DNA of 64,000 nt from Bradyrhizobium liaoningense (lineage in GTDB: Bacteria; Pseudomonadota; Alphaproteobacteria; Rhizobiales; Xanthobacteraceae). Shown here piece after piece: positions 1 through 9,873 of this stretch (position 1 is its first letter; every line of letters starts with the position of its first letter). The stretch is taken from assembly GCF_018130785.1 (NCBI RefSeq), contig NZ_JAFCJT010000015.1, positions 1-64,000 of the forward strand, in the 5' to 3' direction. The notes beneath the pieces are model-generated. The model searched no databases. It had not been told where the DNA came from and was given only the letters and a program-made list of their open reading frames with translations. The translations under genes and the position numbers were made by a program.

Positions 1-128
1 AGTGGGAGACACCCAAAGAATCCAGTTCCAACCGCTTCGCAACGCCCATCCGCCGCCATATGCGATTCCCCTACCCCTGGAGGGGAGGTAAGGGGCACGT
101 CGAGCAAACCGGCTGCGATCCGTGGACG

Positions 129-512
129 CTATCCGATCGCGATGCCGTTGCCGACGGTCCGGTTCAGGACCTGGGTCGATTTCTCGATGCGCTCGGCGGC
201 GGCGTTCAGCGCGTTCACGACCGCGGTCTGGGTCATCCGGGCGCGCTCGACGGCGGCATTGCGGAAATCCCGCAGCTCGGTCAGCTCCTGCTCCATGGTG
301 CGCACGCGGTTACCGACGTCGACCAGTTCGTCGCAGACGGTCAGCGCCGCCATCACGGTGAGGCGCGCATCGCCGATCTCGCCGAATTTTCCGCGCAGCG
401 ACTGAATCCGTGTCTCCAGGCTTTCGGCGAGCTTGAGCAGCCGCACCTCCTGGCCCTCCTCGCAAGCCATGCGGTATTGCCGGCCGTTGATGGTGACGTT
501 GATGTGGCTCAT
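129..512 (-). CDS. zapA: Cell division protein ZapA
   Basis: ZapA-family protein of 127 residues. ZapA proteins bind FtsZ and bundle its filaments at the division ring in the cytoplasm. The N-terminus (MSHINVTING) is the typical start of the small ZapA beta/alpha head, with conserved Leu/Glu-rich helical segments around residues 22-45. The rest is a long helix with a run of acidic and hydrophobic heptads (residues about 60-115), as expected for the ZapA coiled coil. Its start codon overlaps the stop of the upstream DUF4164 gene in an ATGA arrangement, so the two are co-transcribed and translationally coupled. The family call is confident; its role in this organism is inferred from the family. 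Confidence 0.92.
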   Translation of the reverse strand: MSHINVTINGRQYRMACEEGQEVRLLKLAESLETRIQSLRGKFGEIGDARLTVMAALTVCDELVDVGNRVRTMEQELTELRDFRNAAVERARMTQTAVVNALNAAAERIEKSTQVLNRTVGNGIAIG

Positions 513-829
513 CCGTCCTCTCCGGTATCGAGCACCGAGCGTATCGTGACGATTGCGGAATCCAGCCGGTCGGAGATGTCGCGATTGGTGCGCTCGAGCT
601 TGCGCGCCTTCACCAGCGCGCCGTCGAGCTCGTCGGCAAGCCGCGAGCGATCCGCGCCCAGCGCCTGGATCCGCGCCGCGAGTTCGTTCTCGTCGCGATC
701 GGCATCACGCCGCCGCTCCACCGCGCTTTCAAGCGCGTCGAGCGCCGCCATGAGTCTGCGGGTCGCGATCTCGATCTCGACGGCGGACGACTCCGTCATG
801 GCAGAGCTGTTGGACACGCGATCGTTCAT
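509..829 (-). CDS. DUF4164 family coiled-coil protein
   Basis: Small, highly charged protein of about 106 residues, predicted to be almost wholly alpha-helical and coiled-coil (Ala, Glu, Arg and Asp rich with leucines at heptad spacing). It matches the DUF4164 type found beside zapA in Rhizobiales. The function is unknown; the operon with zapA suggests a role in the division apparatus, which is inference. The start is uncertain: ATG at 829 was chosen, but ATG at 799 (96 residues) is equally plausible because neither has a clear ribosome binding site. The reading frame stays open upstream to 898, but that extension looks unlike the coiled-coil body. Confidence 0.8.
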   Translation of the reverse strand: MNDRVSNSSAMTESSAVEIEIATRRLMAALDALESAVERRRDADRDENELAARIQALGADRSRLADELDGALVKARKLERTNRDISDRLDSAIVTIRSVLDTGEDG

Positions 830-1003
830 GCAGTCAGCGGCGGAACCTGTGGCCTTCACCCTGGGACTTGCCGTCCGGCAAAAGACTCGGTTCGGCAAGC
901 GGTTAGAAGCAGAAATTTACGTGGCAAGCTAGCCGAGCGCAACGCCGCCGCGAAACTATGCACTGCTAAGCAACTTTTACGGCCAAACCGACGTTTGATT
1001 GCC

Positions 1004-1032
1004 TTGGACTCCCGGAACCGAGGTGCTATCCC
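1004..1032 (+). promoter_or_regulatory. Putative tkt promoter
   Basis: A TTGGAC hexamer at 1004-1009 is followed after exactly 17 bases by TATCCC at 1027-1032. This resembles the alphaproteobacterial housekeeping pattern (CTTGAC, 17, CTATAT). It lies about 85 bases before the tkt ATG in the divergent zapA/tkt intergenic region. The call rests on pattern matching only. Confidence 0.4.
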
Positions 1033-1115
1033 AGCCCCGACCTTCAGCGGCCGCCAAGCTCCTCCCACGCGGCCCGCACCACCGCCAAGCGCCTCATTTC
1101 AGACGGATTTCAGAC

Positions 1116-3101
1116 ATGACGCAAGTCGACCACACCCGTATGGCCAACGCGATCCGTGGCCTCTCGATGGACGCTGTCGAGAAGGCGAAATCGGGCCATC
1201 CCGGCCTGCCGATGGGCGCCGCCGACATCGCCACGGTGCTGTTCACGCAATTCCTGAAATTCGACGCTGCCGCAACCGATTGGCCGGATCGCGACCGCTT
1301 CGTGCTCTCGGCCGGTCATGGCTCGATGCTGCTCTATTCGCTGCTGTACTTGACCGGCAATGCCGGCATGACGCTGGACCAGCTCAAGCAGTTCCGCCAG
1401 CTCGGCGGGTTGACCCCGGGCCACCCCGAGAACTTCCACACCAAGGGCATCGAGACCACCACTGGTCCGCTCGGCCAGGGCATCTCGACCGCGGTCGGCA
1501 TGGCGCTCGCCGAGAAGATGCTGGGCGCCGAGTTCGGCAAGAAGATCGTCGACCACCACACTTTCGTGCTCGCCTCCGACGGCGACCTGATGGAAGGCGT
1601 GTCGCAGGAAGCGATCGCGATGGCCGGGCACTGGAAGCTCGGCAAGCTGATCGTGCTCTACGACGACAACGGCATCTCGATCGACGGGCCGACCTCGATC
1701 TCCGATTCCGTCGACCAGGTGAAGCGCTTCAAGTCCGCGGGCTGGGCCGCCGAGAAGATCGACGGCCATGACCAGGCCGCCATCGCCGCCGCCATCACCC
1801 GCGCGAAGAAATCCAACAAGCCGACGCTGATCGCCTGCCGCACCACCATCGGCTTCGGCGCGCCGCATAAGGCCGGCACCGCGAAGGCGCATGGCGAGGC
1901 GCTCGGCGCCGACGAGCTCAAGGCCGCCAAGGAAAATCTCGGCATCTCGCTCGAGCCGTTCTCGGTCCCTGATGACGTGCTGAAGGCCTGGCGCGCAGCC
2001 GGCAGCCGCGGCGCTGTGGCGCGGCAGGAATGGGAGGGCCGGCTCGGTGAGCTCGGCAGCCGCAAGCGCGCCGAGTTCGAGCGTCGCCTGCGTCATGAGC
2101 GTCCGGCCTCGCTCGCCAAGGCCGTGCGCGCGTACAAGAAGGAGCTCTTGGAAAAGCCGATGACCGCGGCGACCCGCAAATCCTCGGAAGCGGTGATCGA
2201 AGTCATTGCCGGCGCGATGCCGATGGAATTTCTCGCCGGCTCGGCCGACCTCACCGGCTCCAACAACAACAAGGCGAAGTCGGCGACCGCGTTCTCCGCC
2301 AAGACGCCGAAGGGCCGCTTCATCCATTACGGCATCCGCGAGCACGGCATGGCCGCCGCGATGAACGGCATCTTCCTGCATGGCGGCTTCGCGCCGAACG
2401 GCGCGACCTTCCTGGTGTTCACCGACTACGCGCGTCCTGCGATGCGTCTTGCCGCATTGATGGGCGCCGGCGTCGTCTACGTGATGACGCATGACTCCAT
2501 CGGCCTCGGCGAAGACGGCCCGACCCATCAGCCGGTCGAGCATCTCGCCGCACTTCGCGCCATTCCGAACATGCGCGTGTTCCGTCCCTGCGATGCGATC
2601 GAGGTCGCCGAGTGCTGGGAGCTTGCGCTCAACCGCATCGACGGCCCGACCGTGCTGGCGCTGACGCGTCAGAACCTGCCGCAGCTCCGCACCAATGCGC
2701 CGAACGACAATCCGTGCGCGGCCGGCGCCTACGAGCTGGTCGCAGCCCAGGGCGAAGCCAAGGCGACGCTGTTCGCTTCGGGCTCCGAGGTCGAGATCGC
2801 GGTCGCCGCCCAGAAGCAGCTCGCCGAGCGCGGCATCGCGTCACGGGTGGTCTCGGTGCCCTCGCTCGAGCTTTTGTTAGCGCAACCAGAAGCCAAGCGC
2901 GCCGAGATCATCGGCAACGCGCCGGTGAAGGTCGCGATCGAGGCCGCGGTGCGCTGGGGCTGGGATGCCGTAATCGGCCAGGATGGCGATTTTGTCGGCA
3001 TGCATTCGTTCGGCGCGAGCGCGCCGGCGAAGGATCTTTACAAGCATTTCGGCATTACCGCCGAGGCTGCGGTTAACGCCGTGCTGAAGCGCGTTTCCTG
3101 A
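1116..3101 (+). CDS. tkt: Transketolase
   Basis: Thiamine diphosphate-dependent transketolase of 661 residues, the normal family length. It moves two-carbon ketol units between sugar phosphates in the pentose phosphate and Calvin cycles. Visible signatures are GHPG near residue 27, the ThDP/Mg motif GDLMEG with a downstream Asn near residues 155-185, and the pyrimidine-domain signature GEDGPTHQP near residue 464. The frame is open upstream to 999, but that extension is low-complexity; ATG 1116 opens directly with the conserved transketolase N-terminus. It heads a plus-strand series tkt-gap-pgk-fba that supplies Calvin-cycle and gluconeogenic steps. Confidence 0.97.
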   Translation: MTQVDHTRMANAIRGLSMDAVEKAKSGHPGLPMGAADIATVLFTQFLKFDAAATDWPDRDRFVLSAGHGSMLLYSLLYLTGNAGMTLDQLKQFRQLGGLTPGHPENFHTKGIETTTGPLGQGISTAVGMALAEKMLGAEFGKKIVDHHTFVLASDGDLMEGVSQEAIAMAGHWKLGKLIVLYDDNGISIDGPTSISDSVDQVKRFKSAGWAAEKIDGHDQAAIAAAITRAKKSNKPTLIACRTTIGFGAPHKAGTAKAHGEALGADELKAAKENLGISLEPFSVPDDVLKAWRAAGSRGAVARQEWEGRLGELGSRKRAEFERRLRHERPASLAKAVRAYKKELLEKPMTAATRKSSEAVIEVIAGAMPMEFLAGSADLTGSNNNKAKSATAFSAKTPKGRFIHYGIREHGMAAAMNGIFLHGGFAPNGATFLVFTDYARPAMRLAALMGAGVVYVMTHDSIGLGEDGPTHQPVEHLAALRAIPNMRVFRPCDAIEVAECWELALNRIDGPTVLALTRQNLPQLRTNAPNDNPCAAGAYELVAAQGEAKATLFASGSEVEIAVAAQKQLAERGIASRVVSVPSLELLLAQPEAKRAEIIGNAPVKVAIEAAVRWGWDAVIGQDGDFVGMHSFGASAPAKDLYKHFGITAEAAVNAVLKRVS

Positions 3102-3154
3102 GAGTTGAGCTTGCCAAAAAAAAGGACTACGTAACGTCTCATATGATCAAGCAC

Positions 3155-3220
3155 CGCCCGGCCGAACCGGGCGTCCGCCTCTAAAAAACCCTCGCAGGCG
3201 CGCAAAGCGCGTTGTGCGGG
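3155..3220 (+). other. Two hairpins in the tkt-gap intergenic leader
   Basis: A perfect 7-bp stem (CGCCCGG / CCGGGCG, 5-base loop) lies at 3155-3173. A second, imperfect long stem around CGCGC-AAA-GCGCG lies at about 3193-3220. Neither is followed by a T tract, so they are not clear terminators. They may be part of the gap 5' untranslated region or RNA processing sites; the function is unknown. Confidence 0.35.
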
Positions 3221-3258
3221 AAGACGAACGTCATTGAACGGTCATAAGGAGATGAAAC

Positions 3259-4266
<1,008 letters not shown>

Positions 4267-4276
4267 GGGGAGCGCA

Positions 4277-4405
4277 ATGCTTCCTGCCTGGATCGGAATT
4301 CCTGGCGTCATTCTGCTGTTCGCATTGATCGCGTATGGCATGCGCCAGGGAGACAAAGTGACGACCAGGCAGGAAGGCAATCCACCCGAACGCGATGCGC
4401 AATAG
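4277..4405 (+). CDS. 42-residue membrane microprotein between gap and pgk
   Basis: Short ORF with a strong Shine-Dalgarno (AAGGGGAG) immediately before its ATG, 10 bases after gap and 27 bases before pgk. The product is MLPAWIGIPGVILLF..., one hydrophobic helix (about residues 4-22) followed by a short charged tail rich in Arg, Glu, Asp and Gln. That is the layout of a single-pass inner-membrane microprotein. No known family was recognised. The placement inside a glycolytic operon and the ribosome binding site argue that it is translated; its function is unknown. Confidence 0.7.
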   Translation: MLPAWIGIPGVILLFALIAYGMRQGDKVTTRQEGNPPERDAQ

Positions 4406-4432
4406 CGTCGCCAGCTGACGAGTGATCAGGAC

Positions 4433-5626
4433 ATGGCCAGTTTTCGCACCCTCGACGACGTCGACGTGAAGGGCAAACGTGTGCTGCTGCGCGTCGATCT
4501 CAACGTGCCCATGGACAACGGGCGCGTCAGCGACGCCACCCGGCTCGAGCGCGTCGCGCCGACCATCACCGAAATCTCGGACAAGGGCGGCAAGGTCATC
4601 CTGCTCGCGCATTTCGGCCGGCCGAAGGGACGCGACCCCAAGGAGTCGCTCAAGCCGGTTGCCGAAGCGCTGTCGAAGGTCGTGAACAAGCCCGTCGCCT
4701 TCGCTGACGACTGCATCGGCGAGCCCGCAGCCACGGCCGTTTCCAGCTTGAAGGATGGCGACATCCTGTGCCTGGAAAATACCCGCTTCCACAAGGAAGA
4801 GGAAAAGAACGATCCCGCCTTTGTCGCGGAATTGGCGAAGCTCGGCGACATCTGGGTCAATGACGCGTTCTCGGCCGCGCACCGCGCCCATGCCACGACC
4901 GAAGGCCTCGGCCACAAGCTGCCGGCCTATGCCGGCCGCACCATGCAGGCCGAACTCGTCGCGCTGGAGAAGGCGCTGGGTTCGCCGACCAAGCCGGTCA
5001 TCGCGATCATCGGCGGCGCAAAAGTCTCGACCAAGATCGACCTGCTCGAAAATCTCGTCAGCAAGGTCGATGCGCTCGTGATCGGCGGCGGCATGGCCAA
5101 CACCTTCCTGCACGCCCAGGGCGTCGCGGTCGGCAAGTCGCTCGCCGAGAAGGATCTCGCCGCCACAGCGCTCCGCATCATGGAGAAGGCGGAAGCCGCC
5201 AATTGCGCGATCATCCTGCCGGTCGACGCCACTGTGGCCTATCACTTCGCCGCCAATGCGCCCTCGCATGCCTACGGGCTCGATGCGATCCCGGCCGACG
5301 GCATGATCCTCGACGTCGGTCCGCAGTCGATCGCGCGTGTCCATGCCGCCATCGACGATGCGGCCACGCTGGTCTGGAACGGACCGCTGGGCGCCTTCGA
5401 GATGCAGCCGTTCGACCGCGGAACCGTGTCGGCCGCCAAGCATGCCGCCGAACGTACCAAGGCCAAGAAGCTGATCTCGATCGCCGGCGGCGGCGACACC
5501 GTTGCGGCCCTCAACCAGGCCCATGTGGCCGGGCAATTCACCTATGTCTCGACCGCCGGTGGCGCATTTCTTGAATGGATGGAGGGCAAGCCCCTGCCCG
5601 GCGTCGAAGTTCTGCGCACCAAGTAA
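4433..5626 (+). CDS. pgk: Phosphoglycerate kinase
   Basis: Phosphoglycerate kinase of 397 residues, transferring phosphate between 1,3-bisphosphoglycerate and ADP. The N-terminal signature RVDLNVPMDNG (about residues 21-31), the substrate-binding LAHFGRPKG segment near residue 60, the GGAKVSTK hinge near residue 195 and the C-terminal nucleotide-binding GGGDTVAAL motif near residue 350 are all present. It lies downstream of gap and the microprotein, and upstream of a class II aldolase by 52 bases. This is a standard housekeeping gene with nothing unusual. Confidence 0.97.
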   Translation: MASFRTLDDVDVKGKRVLLRVDLNVPMDNGRVSDATRLERVAPTITEISDKGGKVILLAHFGRPKGRDPKESLKPVAEALSKVVNKPVAFADDCIGEPAATAVSSLKDGDILCLENTRFHKEEEKNDPAFVAELAKLGDIWVNDAFSAAHRAHATTEGLGHKLPAYAGRTMQAELVALEKALGSPTKPVIAIIGGAKVSTKIDLLENLVSKVDALVIGGGMANTFLHAQGVAVGKSLAEKDLAATALRIMEKAEAANCAIILPVDATVAYHFAANAPSHAYGLDAIPADGMILDVGPQSIARVHAAIDDAATLVWNGPLGAFEMQPFDRGTVSAAKHAAERTKAKKLISIAGGGDTVAALNQAHVAGQFTYVSTAGGAFLEWMEGKPLPGVEVLRTK

Positions 5627-5678
5627 TTAGTCGACACGTACCAAGCGGCCCGATAGGCCCAACCGGAGAAAAAAACAC

Positions 5679-6746
5679 ATGGCTCGGATCACGTTGCGTC
5701 AATTGCTCGACCATGCGGCGGAGAACGATTACGGCGTACCGGCCTTCAACATCAACAACATGGAGCAGGCGCTGGCGATCATGGACGCGGCCAACACGGT
5801 CGACGCGCCCGTCATCATCCAGGCCTCGCGCGGTGCGCGCTCCTACGCCAACGACATCATGCTCAAGCACATGATGGACGCGGTGACCGAGATCTATCCG
5901 CACATTCCGGTCTGCGTGCATCTCGACCACGGCAACGAGGCCGCGACCTGCATGACCGCGATCCAGGCCGGCTTCACCTCGGTGATGATGGACGGCTCGC
6001 TCAAGGCCGACGGCAAGACCCCCGGCGACTGGAACTACAATGTCGGCGTCACCAAGACCGTGACCGACATGGCCCATCTCGGCGGCATCTCGGTCGAGGG
6101 TGAGCTCGGCGTGCTCGGTTCGCTCGAGACCGGCATGGGCGACAAGGAAGACGGCCACGGCGCCGAAGGCAAGCTGAGCCACGACCAGCTCCTGACCAAT
6201 CCGGACGAGGCTGTGAAGTTCGTCCAGGAGACCAGGGTCGACGCGCTCGCGATCGCGATGGGGACGTCTCACGGCGCTTACAAATTCACCCGCAAGCCGG
6301 ACGGCGACATCCTCGCCATGAACGTGATCGAGGAGATCCACCGCAAGCTGCCGAACACGCATCTCGTGATGCACGGCTCCTCGTCGGTGCCGCAGGACCT
6401 CCAGGACATCATCAACGAGTTCGGCGGCAAGATGAAGCCGACCTGGGGCGTGCCGGTTGCCGAGATCCAGCGCGGCATCAAGAACGGCGTGCGCAAGATC
6501 AACATCGACACCGATAACCGCATGGCCATGACCGGCCAGATCCGCAAGGTGTTCAAGGAGCACCCGGAAGAGTTCGACCCGCGCAAGTACCTGAAGCCCG
6601 CGATGGAAGCCATGACCAAGCTGTGCAAGCAGCGGCTCCAGGAGTTCAACACCGCCGGCCAGGCCTCCAAGATCAAGAAGGTCCTGACCACCGCCGAGAT
6701 GGCCAAGCGCTACGCCAAGGGCGAGCTCGACCCCCGCGTCGCGTAG
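5679..6746 (+). CDS. fba: Class II fructose-bisphosphate aldolase, Calvin-cycle subtype
   Basis: Zinc-dependent aldolase of 355 residues that condenses or splits dihydroxyacetone phosphate and glyceraldehyde-3-phosphate (or erythrose-4-phosphate for sedoheptulose bisphosphate). Metal and substrate motifs are visible: HLDHGNE near residues 80-86, GTSHGAYKF near residue 196 and HGSSSVPQD near residue 232. The length and the C-terminal extension fit the Calvin-cycle (CbbA/FbaA) subtype. A GGAGAAAA ribosome binding site precedes the ATG. A mechanistically unrelated class I aldolase lies immediately downstream. Confidence 0.96.
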   Translation: MARITLRQLLDHAAENDYGVPAFNINNMEQALAIMDAANTVDAPVIIQASRGARSYANDIMLKHMMDAVTEIYPHIPVCVHLDHGNEAATCMTAIQAGFTSVMMDGSLKADGKTPGDWNYNVGVTKTVTDMAHLGGISVEGELGVLGSLETGMGDKEDGHGAEGKLSHDQLLTNPDEAVKFVQETRVDALAIAMGTSHGAYKFTRKPDGDILAMNVIEEIHRKLPNTHLVMHGSSSVPQDLQDIINEFGGKMKPTWGVPVAEIQRGIKNGVRKINIDTDNRMAMTGQIRKVFKEHPEEFDPRKYLKPAMEAMTKLCKQRLQEFNTAGQASKIKKVLTTAEMAKRYAKGELDPRVA

Positions 6747-6787
6747 CGATCGCGTGGTGGCGTAGGGCTCTCAGGGCCCCCTCTACC

Positions 6788-6885
6788 GTCATTCCGGGAC
6801 ACGCGAAGCGTGGGCCCGGAATCCATAACCACAGCCTGGGGTTATGGATTCCGGGCCTGCGCCGTTCGGCGCATCCCGGAATGAC
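6788..6885. repeat. Intergenic palindromic repeat (copy 1)
   Basis: Long inverted repeat. GTCATTCCGGG at the left end is matched by CCCGGAATGAC at the right, with inner arms ATCCATAACC / GGTTATGGAT and small internal hairpins. It lies between two same-strand aldolase genes. It belongs to a set of similar elements across this window, typical of Bradyrhizobium-type intergenic palindromes. Confidence 0.85.
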
Positions 6886-6984
6886 AGAAACCCTTTTACC
6901 CTGCGACGAACGTTAACTCGGCAATTGCCCGAGAACCGTCTATTTTCACAGGCATGGGCAGAATCGTTTTGGGAGGACCTCTCG

Positions 6985-8010
6985 ATGAATCTGACTGAGC
7001 TCAACAGGATCGCGACCGCCGTGGTCACGCCCGGCAAGGGCATCCTTGCAGCCGACGAATCCTCCGGAACCATCAAGAAGCGTTTCGACGCGATCGGCGT
7101 GGAATCGACGGAAGGCAACCGCCGCGACTATCGCGAGATGCTGTTCCGCTCGAAGGAGGCCATGAGCCAGTACATCTCCGGCGTGATCCTCTATGACGAG
7201 ACGATCTGGCAGGATGCGAAGGACGGCACGCCGCTGATCAAGCTGATCGAACAGAGCGGCGCCGTTCCCGGCATCAAGGTCGACGAGGGCACGCAAGCCC
7301 TGCCGATGTGCCCGGGCGAGCTCGTCACCGTCGGGCTCGACAAGCTCGCCGAGCGCCTGAAGAAGTATTACGAGCGCGGCGCGCGCTTCGCCAAATGGCG
7401 GGCGGTGATCGACATCGGCAGCGGGATTCCCTCGATGACGGCGATCAGCGTCAACGCGCATGTGCTCGCCCGCTACGCGGCACTGTGCCAGGCTGCGCAG
7501 ATCGTGCCGATCGTCGAGCCGGAAGTGCTGATGGACGGCGATCACGACATCGACCGCTGCTATGACGTGACGAGCCGCGTGCTCAACAAGACGTTTCAGG
7601 AATTGCGGGTGCAGCGCGTCGCGCTGGAGGGCATGGTGCTGAAGCCGAACATGGCGATTTCGGGCAAGAAGTGCGCGAAGCAGGCTCCCGTCGAGGAAGT
7701 CGCGGAGAAGACCGTGCGGCTCTTGAAGGCGTGCGTGCCGGCGGCGGTGCCCGGCATCGCCTTCCTCTCCGGCGGCCAGTCGGACGAGGAGGCGACTGCG
7801 CATCTCAACGCCATGCACAAGCTCGGGCCGCTGCCCTGGGGGCTGACCTTCTCCTACGGCCGCGCGCTGCAGGCCGCGCCGCAGAAGGCCTGGTCCGGCA
7901 AGGCCGAGAATGTCGCAGCCGGCCAAAGCGCATTCAGCCATCGCGCCCGGATGAATGGCCTAGCCTCCAAGGGCGAATGGCAAAGCAGCCTGGAAAAGAA
8001 GGCAGCCTAG
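6985..8010 (+). CDS. Class I fructose-bisphosphate aldolase
   Basis: Metal-independent, Schiff-base aldolase of 341 residues, the usual class I length. The class I signature LEGMVLKPNM, with the Schiff-base lysine, is near residues 214-223, and the N-terminal motif ILAADESSGTIKKRF is conserved. ATG 6985 was chosen because GGGAGGACC lies just upstream and the family N-terminus begins here; the frame is open further upstream only through the palindromic repeat. Having class I and class II enzymes side by side gives two independent routes for the same reaction. Confidence 0.95.
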   Translation: MNLTELNRIATAVVTPGKGILAADESSGTIKKRFDAIGVESTEGNRRDYREMLFRSKEAMSQYISGVILYDETIWQDAKDGTPLIKLIEQSGAVPGIKVDEGTQALPMCPGELVTVGLDKLAERLKKYYERGARFAKWRAVIDIGSGIPSMTAISVNAHVLARYAALCQAAQIVPIVEPEVLMDGDHDIDRCYDVTSRVLNKTFQELRVQRVALEGMVLKPNMAISGKKCAKQAPVEEVAEKTVRLLKACVPAAVPGIAFLSGGQSDEEATAHLNAMHKLGPLPWGLTFSYGRALQAAPQKAWSGKAENVAAGQSAFSHRARMNGLASKGEWQSSLEKKAA

Positions 8011-8013
8011 ATC

Positions 8014-8688
8014 TTGTCGAACAAATCGCCTCCGCCGCGCCCGGCGCCGCGCCTCTATCTTGCGACGCCTGTTGTCGACGATCCCGCGACGCTCGTCGCC
8101 GACCTGCCGGACCTGCTCGCGTCTGCCGATGTCGCGGCGGTGCTGATGCGGCTGAAGGAGACCGACCAGCGCACCATGATCTCGCGGATCAAGGCGCTGG
8201 CGCCGGTCGTGCAGAATGCGGGTGCAGCCCTGCTCGTCGACGGCCATCCCGAGCTCGTCGCACGCGGGGGCGCCGACGGCGCGCACTTACCCGGCATCGC
8301 CGCGCTGAAAGAGGCGCTGCCATCGCTCAAGCCCGATCGCATCGCCGGAGTCGGCGGGCTGACGACGCGGCACCATTCCATGGATGCGGGCGAGATCGGC
8401 GCGGACTATTTGTTGTTCGGCGAGCCTGACGCGAAGGGCCAACGCCCGTCGCCCCAGGCAATCGCCGAGCGGCTGGACTGGTGGGCCGAGCTGTTCGAGC
8501 CGCCCTGCGTTGGCTTTGCCACCTCGCTCGAAGAGGCCCACGACTTCGCCGCCAGCGGCGCCGATTTCGTGCTGGTCGGCGAGTTCGTCTGGTCCGATTC
8601 GCGCGGTCCCAAGGCCGCGCTGATCGAGGTCGACGCCGCGATCAAGAAGGCCCATGCGACTGCGCTTGCGGGTCAGGAGCACGGCTAG
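8014..8688 (+). CDS. thiE: Thiamine phosphate synthase-like protein
   Basis: TIM-barrel protein of 224 residues similar to ThiE, which joins the pyrimidine and thiazole halves of thiamine in the cytoplasm. ThiE-like features are the opening strand LYLATP, a DGAHLPG segment near residues 89-95 corresponding to the family's DGvHlg, and a late LVGEFVW strand. The start is TTG at 8014, only 3 bases after the class I aldolase stop, so the two are coupled. Several ThiE positions look divergent, so it may be a paralogue with a different substrate; the fold assignment is firmer than the reaction. Confidence 0.75.
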   Translation: MSNKSPPPRPAPRLYLATPVVDDPATLVADLPDLLASADVAAVLMRLKETDQRTMISRIKALAPVVQNAGAALLVDGHPELVARGGADGAHLPGIAALKEALPSLKPDRIAGVGGLTTRHHSMDAGEIGADYLLFGEPDAKGQRPSPQAIAERLDWWAELFEPPCVGFATSLEEAHDFAASGADFVLVGEFVWSDSRGPKAALIEVDAAIKKAHATALAGQEHG

Positions 8689-8696
8689 CGCCCGAC

Positions 8697-9776
8697 ATGA
8701 AGCTTTCGCGCATCACCATCCTGGCCACGCTGCTGCTGACGGCGCCCGCGGCCGCGCAGCTCCAGATCACGCCGCCGGTGGCAACGCCGGGCGCTGTGCC
8801 TGAGAAACAGAAGCCCAAGCCGCCTCCGGCCGCCAAGAAGGAAGCTGCGCCGGCGCCAAAACCTTCGGCCTCGCCCAAGCCGGCCGCCTCCCCCAAGCCG
8901 GCGCTGCCCGCAACTGTGATCCCCGCACCGGCAACCGACAATCCCAATGTCGATCTGGTGTTCGGCGCCTATCAGCGCGGCCAGTACAAGACGGCGTTCG
9001 ACCTCGCCACCGCTCGCGCCGCGACCGGCGATCCCAAGGCGATGACCATGCTGGGCGAGCTCTATTCCAACGCCATGGGCATCCGGCGCGACTACGCCAA
9101 GGCGCTCGAATGGTACAAGCGCGCCGCCGACGCCGGCGACCGCGAGGCGATGTTCGCGCTCGCCATGATGCGCATGTCTGGCCGCGGCGGCCCGGTCGAC
9201 AAAGGTGAAGCGGTCAAGCTGATGGCATCGTCCGCCAAGCTCGGCGAGCCCAAGGCGGCCTACAACCTCGCCCTGCTCTATCTCGACGGCCAGACCCTGC
9301 CGCAGGACGTCAAGCGCTCCGCCGAGCTGCTGCGCCAGGCGGCGGACGCCGGCCTGCCCGAAGCTCAGTACGCGCTCGCGACCTTCTACAAGGAAGGCAC
9401 CGGCGTGCCGAAGGACGCCGAGAGGTCGGTGCGACTGCTGCAGGCGGCCTCGCTCGCCGACAATGTCGATGCCGAGGTCGAATATGCCATCGCCATGTTC
9501 AACGGCACCGGCACGCCGAAGAACCAGCCGGCCGCTGTCGCGTTGCTGCGCAAGGCCTCCCGTCAGGGCAGCGCGATCGCGCAGAACCGCCTGGCCTGGG
9601 TGCTGATCAACGGCATGGGCACGTCCACGGACAAGGTCGAGGGCTTTAAATGGCATCTGGTGGCCAAAACCTCCGGCAAGGGCGATCCGGAGCTCGACAA
9701 GCAATTGTCCGACCTGCCGGCCGAGGACCGGGCCAAGGCCGAGGCCGCCGCCAAAAAATGGCTCGGGACCAAATGA
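8697..9776 (+). CDS. Secreted Sel1-repeat (TPR-like) protein
   Basis: Protein of 359 residues. It has a signal peptide (residues about 1-21, ending AAAQ), then a Pro/Lys/Ala-rich linker (about 25-80), then a tandem array of Sel1-type helical repeats (about 85-345) with the A-x-x-x-Y/L-G-x-x-Y/F pattern (for example LGELYSNAMG, ALATFYKEGTG). Sel1 repeats are protein-interaction scaffolds; here it is probably periplasmic. It follows the thiE-like gene by 8 bases. ATG 8697 was chosen because it starts the signal peptide; the frame is also open upstream inside the previous gene. The partner is unknown. Confidence 0.88.
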   Translation: MKLSRITILATLLLTAPAAAQLQITPPVATPGAVPEKQKPKPPPAAKKEAAPAPKPSASPKPAASPKPALPATVIPAPATDNPNVDLVFGAYQRGQYKTAFDLATARAATGDPKAMTMLGELYSNAMGIRRDYAKALEWYKRAADAGDREAMFALAMMRMSGRGGPVDKGEAVKLMASSAKLGEPKAAYNLALLYLDGQTLPQDVKRSAELLRQAADAGLPEAQYALATFYKEGTGVPKDAERSVRLLQAASLADNVDAEVEYAIAMFNGTGTPKNQPAAVALLRKASRQGSAIAQNRLAWVLINGMGTSTDKVEGFKWHLVAKTSGKGDPELDKQLSDLPAEDRAKAEAAAKKWLGTK

Positions 9777-9873
9777 CTTGACGCAATGACTTGACCTTGG
9801 GGCCCTCGCAGGGCACCCAATCCTTCAAACAGGCGCGATTTCGCGCCATTTCCCCCGATCAAGACCAGAGCAC

